A stretch of DNA of 64,000 nucleotides from Eudromia elegans (Eukaryota > Chordata > Aves > Tinamiformes > Tinamidae). Below the pieces are notes generated by a model. The model was given only the letters and a program-made list of their open reading frames with translations. It did no database searches and was not told where the DNA came from. Position 1 is the first letter of the stretch. Each line of letters starts with the position of its first letter. The position numbers and the translations under genes were made by a program. Positions 38,444-48,614 of the stretch are shown here, one piece after another. The stretch lies in the NCBI GenBank assembly GCA_003342815.1, contig PTEX01000012.1:3085761-3149760 (forward strand), in the 5' to 3' direction.

Positions 38444-40390
38444 ATGGATGGGAAAGGAGCTGCTAGGCAAATTAATGAGAAGAAGAAAACATACGTTAGG
38501 TGGAAGAAGGGCCAGGCCACGTGGGAACAATATAGGAATGTTGTCAGGGAATGCAGGAGTGCGACGAGGAAGGCCAAGGCCCGCTTGGAATTAGAACTAG
38601 CGAGGGATGTCAAGGATAACAGGAAGGGCTTCTACAAATACATCAGCAGCAAGAGGAAGAGTAGAGAAAATGTCGGTCCGCTGCTGAATGGGGAGGGTGC
38701 TTTGGTAACGGAGGATGTGGAGAAGGCAGAGTTACTAAATGCCTTCTTTGCCTCAGTCTTCTCTGCTAGGGCTGGTCCCCAGGAACTACAGAGCCTAGGT
38801 AGGGCTGACAACTCTCAAGGGCAGCCCCTAAGTGTCCCTGACACTAGGGAAATGAGAAGGGACTGGAGAGAGGAAGACTTGCCCAGAGTAGAGGAAGATT
38901 TGGTTAGAGAGCACCTGAGGAAACTCAACACCCACAAATCCATGGGCCCCGATGGGATGCACCCCAGAGTGCTACGTGAGCTGGCGGACGTCATAGCCGA
39001 GCCGCTCTCCATCATCTTTGAAAGGTCCTGGAGAACGGGGGAGGTGCCGGAGGACTGGAGGAAAGCCAATGTCACCCCGGTCTTCAAAAAAGGCAAGAAG
39101 GAGGAGCCGGGCAACTACAGGCCGGTGAGCCTGACCTCTGTCCCTGGGAANGCAATGGAGCAGGTCATCCTGACTGCTGTTTCCAGGCACATGAAGGAGA
39201 AGAAGGTGCTCAGGAGTAGCCAGCATGGGTTCACCAAGGGGAGATCATGCTTGACTAACCTGATAGCCTTCTATGATGGGGTGACTAGATGGATAGATGA
39301 GGGCAGAGCGGTGGATGTGATCTATCTGGACTTCAGTAAGGCTTTTGACACCGTCCCTCACGGCATCCTCCTGGGCAAGCTCCAGAAGAGTGGGTTAGAT
39401 GAGTGGACAGTGAGGTGGATTAGGAACTGGCTAAATGACAGGGCCCAGAGAGTAGTAATCGGCGGTGCCGAGTCCAGCTGGAGGCCTGTGGATAGTGGTG
39501 TCCCCCAGGGCTCAGTCCTTGGTCCGGTCCTGTTCAATTTATTCATTAACGACCTGGATGAAGGGATGGAGTGCTCCCTCAGCAAGTTTGCTGATGATAC
39601 TAAGCTGGGAGGAATAGCTGACAGCCCTGAGGGCTGCGCTGCCATCCAGAGGGACCTGGACAGACTGGACAGCTGGGCGGCGAGTAACCTCATGAAGTTC
39701 AACAAGGGCAAGTGTAGGGTCCTGCACCTGGGGAGGAATAACCCTAGACATGCCTACAGGCTGGGGACCGACCTCCTGGAGAGCAGCCCCGCAGAGAGGG
39801 ACCTGGGCGTCATGGTGGACGACAAGTTGACCATGAGGCAGCAGTGTGCCCTCGTGGCCAAGAAGGCCAATGGGATCCTGGGGTGCATTAAGCAGAGCAT
39901 CTCCAGCAGGTCGAGGGAGGTGATTCTGCCCCTCTACTCAGCCCTGGTGAGGCCGCACCTCGAGTACTGTGTGCAGTTCTGGGCTCCCCAGCGCAGGAGG
40001 GACGTGGAGCTGCTAGAGAGAGTCCAGTGCAGGGCCACAAAGATGATTAGGGGCCTGGAACATCTGCCCTATGAGGAAAGGCTGAGAGAGCTGGGCCTCT
40101 TCAGCCTGGAGAAGAGAAGACTGAGAGGGGATCTGATCAATGTATATAAATATCTCAAGGAAGGGAGTGAGGAGGAGGGAGCTGGCCTCTTCTCAGTGGT
40201 GGCTAGTGATAGAACTAGGGGAAATGGCCAAAAATTGAGGCACCAAAAGTTCCACAGGAACTTGAGGAAGAATTTCTTAACGGTGAGGGTGACAGAGCAC
40301 TGGAACAGGCTGCCCAGAGAGGTGGTGGAGTCTCCTTCTCTGGAGATCTTCAAAACCCGCCTGGACATCACCCTGTGCCACATGCTCTAG
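38444..40390 (+). pseudogene. CR1 ORF2 reverse transcriptase remnant (open but N-terminally truncated and frameshifted)
   Basis: A 648-codon open frame ends at TAG 40388-40390, the normal CR1 ORF2 stop. From about residue 14 it follows CR1 ORF2. The RT domain shows [46 protein letters not shown] (Asp296), [13 protein letters not shown] (352-364) and FADD (Asp384-Asp385 at 39593-39598), so all three catalytic Asp positions are kept. The C-terminal [11 protein letters not shown] and [16 protein letters not shown] motifs follow. The first ~12 residues (MDGKGAARQ...) are an out-of-frame reading. The true frame upstream ([12 protein letters not shown] from 38439) is one base out, consistent with a one-base deletion near 38478-38486. 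An upstream TAA (38301-38303) also breaks the ancestral frame. Base 39151 is N. There is no endonuclease, so the copy is not autonomous, but the decay is light. Confidence 0.93.
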
Positions 40391-40479
40391 GGGACCCTGC
40401 GTGTGCAGGGGGGCTGGACTAGATGACCTCTACAGGTCCCTTCCAACCCTAGCCATTCTATGATTCTATGATTCTATGA
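40391..40479 (+). repeat. CR1 3' UTR and octamer terminus
   Basis: Ninety bases after the ORF2 stop, with the conserved block gactagatgacctctacagg and three ATTCTATG units. In CR1 elements the 3' end is what the reverse transcriptase recognises for target-primed reverse transcription. Confidence 0.92.
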
Positions 40480-41098
40480 ATTATTTTGATCACAGCTGCC
40501 ACCTCAGGCAACTTTGAATATCATAAGTGGACTAGGCTTTTCATGGACTTACTTTTTAAAGAAAAGTATATTTCATTTTCCTAAATTCTTTCCAGAGCTG
40601 AATGACATTTGTACTTTGCTTTACTTTGATAAAATGAAATGCTATATTGAGCAGTAGCCAGTTTCTGGGAACTCAATGAGCATTCGAATCATTTAATCTG
40701 ATGGATTTACTTTGTGATACTAGAGTATGCAAATTGATGGTAGCTTGATCTCTCCAAACTATGGAAAGAGTCAACAGCTGTTGTTTTACAAATGCAGTAT
40801 TTTAAGAAAAGCAACAGACATTATTTTAGGAGCAGCAAACAAGAATAATGACTTTTGTTCACTCACAGCAAACACAGAAGAGTCTATTGATGCACCTCTC
40901 TATTGATGAGTTCTGCAAACTTAGTCCTTTCAACAGCCTCTAAACTTAGATTCATAGAAATTAAAGGAGAAGATCTAATGCTGTCGTGTGTTCTATTCCC
41001 TGTTCGTGTAGTATGAAAAGAAAGTTTTTGCAGCAATACCACATTTTATTTTGTTTAATTTGTTTTTGGTATCCCTGTACATCTAGTTGATAAAAAGA

Positions 41099-41668
41099 CA
41101 AGGAGGGTGATTCTGCCCTCTATTCATCTCTAGTGAGCCCACTCCTGGAGTACTGTGTCCAGTTGTGGGCTCCCCAGTACAGAAGGGATATGGAGCTATG
41201 GAAGAGAGTCCAATGCAGGGTGATGAGGATGATCAGGGACCTGCAACGTTTGCCCTATGAAGAAAGGCTGGAAGAGCTGGGCCTGTTCAGCCTCGAGAAA
41301 AGAAGGCTGAGAGGGGACCTGATCAGTGTCTATAAGTACCTCAAGGGAGGGAGCGAGGAGGTTGAGACTGGCCTCTTTTCAGTGGTGACCAGCAATAGGA
41401 CTAGAGGAAACATCCAAAAAGTGAAGTACCAAAAGTTCCACAGGCCCTCAAGGAGAGGCTTCACTGTCATCTTGATAGTGAGGGTGACAGAGCCCTGGAA
41501 GAGGCTGCCCAGAGAGAGGATGGAGTCTCCTTCTCTGGAGATCTTCAAAACCCACTTGGATGCCACCCTGTGCCACGTGCTCTATGAGACCCTGTGTGTG
41601 CAGGGGGGTTGGACAAGATGAGCTCTAAAGGTCCCTTCCAACCTTAAGGATTCTATGATTCTGTGATT
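41099..41668 (+). mobile_element. Second CR1 LINE 3' fragment, sense strand
   Basis: About 570 bases matching the last quarter of ORF2 and the 3' UTR of the element ending at 40479, but clearly more diverged. The start corresponds to the [11 protein letters not shown] region (39918-39950). One C is missing in the early part, and an extra 9 bases lie in the segment before VRVTEPW. The end carries one good and one altered octamer (41650-41657, 41658-41665). It probably inserted independently, since its truncation point and sequence differ from the first copy. Confidence 0.93.
41133..41621 (+). pseudogene. CR1 ORF2 C-terminal remnant with lost stop codon
   Basis: A 162-codon open frame from a chance upstream start. 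It carries [39 protein letters not shown] and [20 protein letters not shown]. The normal stop after LCHML is mutated from TAG to TAT (41583-41585), so the frame runs into the 3' UTR until 41619-41621. It has no RT active site. It is a decayed fragment, not a gene. Confidence 0.9.
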
Positions 41669-44600
41669 TCTTATTTTGAGTGAAGTAGCTGTGAGCATTA
41701 AACACTTACTTCTATAACTGTTCCGGTATACAGGGAATATATTTATTCTTTATTTCAAACAGGAAATATGAAGTTGGGGAGCTTATCTAGGTAGAATAGA
41801 TTCTTAACACAATGTTTAAAATGCAGTGGTTTATATGCTACTGATTTATATTCCGATGATGACCCATGTGTGTAAATAATGTTTTCAACCTTATGTGTTT
41901 GTCCATCCTTGAAGATTTCCGTATACAAGCAGTTAATGAAAAAGTATAACATGTTTTTGTCTGTGTCAGTGGTGTCAGAACCGAGAGATTTTGGTGTCAA
42001 AACTAAATAAAACTACTGTTGTGTATAAATCCCAGGAATGGCTGTCAGCAGCATTTTTTCTAGGGAACTGACTCATTCTATTATTTGAGGAAAATGATGC
42101 TGCAAGGAACACCTGAAGAACATGCCTCTTTATAGTCATTTACCACTGAATTTTGTTCATTGTTCCTAGAATTTGCAAAAGAACTGATGTATACCAAAAC
42201 ATTTCACCGAAGCTCATCTTACCATTTGGCTCTTTTGGTATTATCCCTCCCTAGAACAGCTGTGTTTGTCAGACTAGAAAATGTTTATGATTTCCTTGTG
42301 ATGTTTTTTTCCCAGTGATATTTTGACGTCAGATAAATGGCCATACAGTTTATAGGAACAAAAATAAAATATATGCGTGCATCTTTGATGATTTAGCACA
42401 GTACATTCCAGGTTACAGGGCAGTTTGGTGTTTTTTAAACTAATGGCTTAACCAGACTATAAATAAAGTTTAAAACATGATGTATTTGTAAGGTAAAATT
42501 ATTGTATTAAGATATACCATGGCTTTATTCCTGAATATTAGTGACACATTGGACTTATGAGAGAGTACTAGTTGGTAAGTATCTATTCAAAATTATGCAT
42601 TATATATATTTTTAAAAAATATAAATAATCTTAGGGCATTTTTTGTCTAAACTGTATTGTTAATCTCAGGCTTAGGTTTTTGTCTTTTTCTTTTAATAAG
42701 GTATGAATGTTGTTACTTTTGCGATATTTTATTTCAGTGTGCAGGAAATTTTTCTCTTTGTAACCCTAATTCAGCCAAATACTTAAATTTGTGCTTGCTT
42801 GTGTGCGTGTTAGCAGGAATCTAATTTGAGCTGCTTAGCTCTTTATAAGATTTCAGTGTTTCACTAAATGTTGGCTTTGATTGAGGACTTCAGGATTAGG
42901 CTTGTGTTGCTATCTTTTTTTACTAGGATGTGGAGTTCTCTGCATGTATGTATCACTTTACTTCCTTCTTCTCATGGCTTTTATATATGTTTTCCAAAGG
43001 GAAAGTCTCTAGGAATTCATTTGAATATTTTAAATTTCTGCCAGGGGGGAAAAAAATCATAGGCACATATTTAGCCATTTGAACAAATACATTTTGTTCT
43101 TCTAATCAAATAAGGAAATATTTTCACTCAGCAAGTTCACATTCATTAAGCCTCACTTTTTTGGAGTGCTTTTAAGTACTCTTAGAAAATACAGAAATAA
43201 AATACAGAAAATAACCAAACAGTTCCTGAAACTGTAAGGGGGATTTGGTGCTGGTGACTCATTATTCATTCTAATCTATTCCAAGAAAAAAAATCTCATT
43301 GCATAATTTTTTAGTTCCCACAGATAAAGTATTTTGGATAGATATATTTAAAGAATATGCAGTTATCTCTGTTTTCACAAGTCAGTAGAAGAGTTTTAGG
43401 AGAGGTATTTCCGGGGACCTTTACACTACTGTATAGCAACTGCTAGTATTAACAGGGCACACTTTTTTCATGACTACCAAAAAAGGTCTTATATCCTGAA
43501 AGAGACATCAAATTGCAGAAGAAGGAAGCTAAAATATATTTTGGAGATGAGGAGATGAGGAATGACTGAACTTCCTCTCTTGGAGAAAAAGGAAAACCAG
43601 CAATGGTTTATGGTTTGCATAAGAAAGCTCAGCTTGAATTGGGATTTGGGATTTGAAAGTGCGTTAACTTTTTACCTAGCTGTCACCTATTCTCACAGGA
43701 AAATAGAAGGGAAGTCACTTGATTTATTTAAGATCACAGTAGTTGCTCTACAGACATTACAGCTAGACTTCTGTCTTCGCTCAGTCCCATTCTTCACAGT
43801 GATAATAAACAAGGTACAGGAAAATCAGTGGACTACTTGCAGTCTCCAAGTGTATTTGGCCAAGTTTTTAAATAGTTTTTCCCCCCATATGCACTATTCT
43901 TGTTATATGTGCACTTGAACTTTTTTTTTCAGATTATTCTTGCACCTATGACTTAGTGAAACTGTATTATTTTTGTTTTAAATTTCTGTAACATTGACAA
44001 ATATTTCATTGTGTCTTTTAATTTTATGTAAGAGTCCTTTTTTAAATGTCACATTTTTGTCTGGAATAAATTGTTCTTTCACTTTTATTCATGCTGTGAT
44101 TTCCCCAATAAACTAAATTTCATAGGGCATCCAGCTGTGGTTGCTTAGTACCAACAAAGAGTGATTGTTTTGAAAAACGTGACTTGGATGTTACTTGTTG
44201 GCTAGCATTCAGATTACAAAAAGAATGTGAAAATGTACATTCTTTGTGTGAATGCTTTGTAAAGTACTATTCTGATACTTGAAATGTACTTTGAGGCTCA
44301 GAATTATTTAAGATTTTTTAAAATAAAGAATGTAATGTATAAATGTATAAAGAATATAATGTAGGGACTGTGAATTGAAGTTCCGCTAATTTTCTCTAAC
44401 CATTTGATTGCGGGTACTCTAAAGCTTCTACTTGACAGAGCTCCTTAAACATGAGCTCAACATTTTAGAGGAAAATAATGTATGTAGACTGATTTTATTC
44501 TATTTGGAATTCTAAAAATCTCTCCCTTCAGCACATTTCAATCCTTAATCAAAATGTATTATCCAAAATTTGAAAATGTCGTCTTTAGTTTTTATGTGAT

Positions 44601-45240
44601 CTCAGGTGAGTTTCCTAAAGAGGATGGTACTTGACTTGTAGAGTAGGCATGGTGCTGTGCCTTTGGCCAGGGTAATAGCCAAAGGGTGGAGGAAGAACTC
44701 AGGTTCCTAGGGGCAGAGCGGAGAAGCTTCATCAGTTATTTGCATTGGATCTTACAGTTGAAGAATGGATTGATTCCCATGTCTGTCTGTATTCGTGGTA
44801 GCAGGTAGGTTGCAGAAGCTGTCAATTGAGATAGGCATGTGGGAAATACTAAAGTAGTTTGGAAATATTAACTAAAATAGATTAAGATAGTTGCTGAGAA
44901 GCCAGCTGAGCTGGGTGGCATCTCCCTGCATTATTCTGGAGGTCCTAGAGTGTGAAGCCACAGAACTCGTGACAGGGTGCATAGACCACCACAAACAGCC
45001 AACGTTATGGACATGTGCTTGCTCACAGGATACGTTCTTCAAAGTGTATCTGACACTCTTCCTTTAAATCCCCATTCTCAAAACTTCTTCCTAGAACAAA
45101 GCAAATAGTATGAGGGAAGTATTTGTGTGAATATACTATCACTGATTCACTAGAAAAAAACCAAGCTCATCTATTTAATTAATAGTCCTCCTACCGCATG
45201 TGTTGATTCCCATCTTAAATCTTAGGAAAGAAGGATACTT

Positions 45241-45290
45241 TGTGGATGCCTGTGGATGCCTAAACAAGGTTTAAACCTTGTTGTTAACAA
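45241..45290. repeat. 10-bp tandem pair and perfect 20-bp palindrome
   Basis: tgtggatgcc is present twice (45241-45260). It is followed by the perfect palindrome aacaaggttt/aaaccttgtt (45263-45282) and directly by a second, 10-bp palindrome ttgttaacaa (45281-45290). Confidence 0.95.
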
Positions 45291-46012
45291 TTCAGATAAA
45301 GGTAATTATAATAAACTATTATTGATAATGCTAACTTTAATAATATGAATAAAATCAAGGGTAATTGAGATAGAGGGTAAAGTAATTCACATTTCCTTAG
45401 CTAGAGAGAAACTGACCCTAATTTGAATTGCAGAGATACCAACATAAAAAAAAAATACAACCCAAACTTGAGGCCTCCCATTGGTTTCCCATTGTATTTG
45501 AAAGAGAACTGATGCTATTACATATTAATCAAGACTGATTTTTGTACTGACTACTGTGCAATAGGAGAATGATAATAAATCTGCATTTCAATGTTTTTTA
45601 AAAGAAGAGAAAGAATAAAAAGCAAAATGGAAGGGTGGTCAGACATTTTAAAGAAAAGCAGAAGGAGCTATTGTTGTTTTTGCAGCTTTTCTTGGTTCTG
45701 TCTTTTCATTGACATTCAGAGAGTGCTTCTCATCACTGAACTATACATATAAAGTAACTGATGTGAACATACAGAGACACTGTTGTACAGTGTAAAACAA
45801 CCTTGTTAATGTTTGTTCTTACTGCATGTGGAGGTTTTGTGGAAAAGTGATGTATTCTATTTATTTAGAAATTCAGTTAGGAAATTCCTGTTGGTAGTCT
45901 AATACTCTTCTCCTCACTATCCCATTCCTCATTTACATCCTGTGGTACCGTGCTGTTTTTTTCTGCAACAATAAGCTTCCTGGCTTACTGTTTCAATGTG
46001 AGTGAGTAAAAG

Positions 46013-46071
46013 TGTTTTTTTCTTTTTCTTTTTTTCTCCTTTTCATTTTTCTTCTTCTTTTTCTTTTTCAC
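46013..46071. repeat. Pyrimidine-rich (T/C) tract
   Basis: Sixty bases of T runs broken by single C, with one A. It is low-complexity sequence, and no exon follows it within a useful distance. Confidence 0.85.
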
Positions 46072-48592
46072 TAAAGGAAAGGAGCTTTCATTCCTGAACC
46101 ACGATAGCCAGGTGCACCTTCACTGAAGAAAGAATGTATTGAGATCTATGTAATTGTTATTAGTGATAGCTCAATTTACTTGAATGTGTAAGTCCGCCTA
46201 AGAGATGTTGTCTCTCCAAACACCTGCAAAACCAGGGAGGAGTTTTTGCACTTTTTAAACTTTTACATTTTCCAAAGCTTCTCCATATGTCACAGAATAA
46301 AATATTTTCAGAAGGATTTTTGTCGCCTAGTAAGGGATATTCAGTGTGTAGACTTCTGCAATTAACTGCTTATCTAAGCTCCCTGAATAATCAGTGGAGA
46401 AATAAAGCACTTTCAAGGTGAATTTCATCTGGCCTATTTTAGATGCTTGTTTTTGGATGATCTGAGTCAGGATGGTCTGAAGTGCTTGTTTTTCTCCCCA
46501 TTGCCTTTAAAGAGGAGTCTAGGCAGCCAGTTCAGCTGTATGCAACTGAGTTAGCTTTGGATATGTACAGTGCAGGCTTTTGCACTTAAGTCAGATGAAT
46601 TTCAACCTTATGGCTGAAACAAAATAGCACACACACAAAGGGCAGAAGCAAAAGCAAAAAGAGGAAAGAAATTGGTACTTTAGGAAAAAAAAAACAAAGA
46701 CAAGTTTTAGTGCTAAGGATGATAGAAAAGCTATGCTTTGTTATGTCAGCCTTTTATGATCTCTTTGCCTCCCCTCACTCCAGTGCATTTACAGAATCGT
46801 GGAGTAGTTCACCCTTACAAGAGTCAGCTGTAGCTCGTGGTGTCTGCTCTGTGCTGGTGTCATTTTTCTTTCACGGCCACTGTTAGGAATAATAACCTAA
46901 CTTGGGGTCTTTTGAAGAATAAGGCTGAAAGAGCTTACAGCTCATCAGTGTCTCTTCACACACGGCCTCTTGCCCTTGCCATGTAGCTTCTGCATAATTC
47001 TGTATCTGGGTTTGCTGATCCTCATAGTTTCTCATGTTCTCCTGTTCACTGCAACTGTTTCGTCAGTTACTTATTTTAAGTGCTTTTCTTTGTGGTCAGC
47101 TCTGTACAGAATGTCCTTCACCTAACAAACCCACTGCCCTCTCTTTTGGGGTCTCTCTTGAAAACCTACCTTCGTTTTTTTTTGTTATTTTCCTGCCTAA
47201 AATTATGACAGTATGCTTGTAGACTGAGATATAATTTATGTTATATGCCTGTATATATGTAACGGGATGCTGTCACATCAGTTTTATACTGTAACTACAG
47301 AAATTCTTCAGAGCTGCCTAGTAGAAGTGAACCCTTGTACCAGAGGGGAGAATCAATGTGTGTTTTCGGACCATGCAGTTGAATAAATCTCACCTAACTT
47401 TAGAAGTCTTCAGTGCAGATATTTCTATATGAGTTAGTCTTCCTAGGCTCCCTTTCTGGTGAATTAAAAGAAATAGGTGCTTTTAGGGTACAATTTATTT
47501 AATATGTTTTGATGTTGCTTTAAGATGAAAGAAAGTGCACCCAAAGTGACTGCTTCTGTCCACTGACTGTAAAGGGAGTCTAGACAACTAAATCAATTGA
47601 AGATACAGAGGCTGTAGGTATCTGCATTTGGTCAGATGTATCCCCTCCTGTGTGTGACTGTCTGCCAGGACTGTGTATTGTGCAATAGTTACATTTTTGT
47701 AGTTTATGTGTGAGATAAACATTTTCTGTTGTTGAAGTCAATTCCATTTCGTACGTTCTTTTGCATCAGAATTGCTTACAAGATACAATTCCAAGACTCA
47801 TAAGTTTAAAAATTCAAATGTAGTAAAACTGGGTCATTTAATAAGTCAAGAGAATTAAATTATCTTGGATCACAAAACATAGGGGTGAATCTTTAAAATT
47901 TATTCTAGGATCCAGGTCATAATCATGTTGCCAGGGAAAGAATTAGACAGAGCTAAGTTTGACTACTTTTCTTGCTTTCAAAGGTAAGTTAGCACACGCA
48001 TAAAGAAATTTTGCTCTTAATTTCAGTTATAGATGTTCCTTACCATGGTGTGGATAGCACGAAAATTTCCTCAGGGCAAGAAAGACAGTAAATTTACTGC
48101 ACTTCAACCACTATTGGCCTCAGATGTGGGGTATTTTTTTCCATGAGAGCTTTACAGAAAAGCAATGTGTGAGTAGTTAATTTCCATGGGGTAGGTAACA
48201 GGCTCTTGGTTTATATTCTAGTTTCCTTCCATATAGCAGTGGAGTCACCATGGTTAGGCTGAGGGAATCTGGAATGTGTCACAAGCTATTTGATGAGCAT
48301 GCTAGGTGATATTCTGCAAATTGTTTCACTGTGGTATGTCTTGGTTTCTCCTTAGGTAATATGAAGGAATTTAGGAAGGATATTCATGAAGGATATGAAT
48401 ATAATATCAAGCTCTTATTGGTATCAACCCACTTGGAGATTTACTAATGAAAAATGCTTCACTGTAAACAGACAGTGCTATTAATCATTGGCTGAATATC
48501 TGGTATATTTTTCTGAGTAGACTTTTGTTGAAATGGGATAGTACCTTTCCTCTGACTTAATGCAAGTCAGATTTTAGTACTGTCAAGAACAT

Positions 48593-48614
48593 GTTTGTTT
48601 GTTTGTTTGTTTTT
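48593..48614. repeat. (TTTG)n microsatellite
   Basis: Five TTTG units in a row. Confidence 0.95.

Larger units (their letters stand above)
38250..40479 (+). mobile_element. CR1 LINE, 5'-truncated, with a long open ORF2 frame
   Basis: About 2.2 kb in the same orientation as TRHDE. It is visibly more GC-rich than its flanks. The 3' end has the short CR1 UTR with gaccctgcgtgtgcaggggg and tagatgacctctacaggtcc blocks, then three perfect ATTCTATG octamers (40455-40462, 40463-40470, 40471-40478) and no poly-A. ORF2-like sequence can be traced upstream of the open frame to about 38271 in another frame (FDL-like, then LEGKGVQESWLIFKRHFLQA at roughly 38328-38387). The upstream half, including ORF1 and the APE-type endonuclease, is missing. 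The 5' boundary is approximate, and I saw no clear target-site duplication, which CR1 usually lacks. Confidence 0.95.

Noticed and set aside
38815-39711. Minus-strand open frames inside the CR1
   Set aside because: They are shadows of the GC-rich RT coding sequence on the other strand.
41969-41980. tggtgtcagaac, similar to a tRNA-Leu primer-binding site of LTR elements
   Set aside because: The match stops after about eleven bases, and no LTR, polypurine tract or retroviral reading frame was seen around it.
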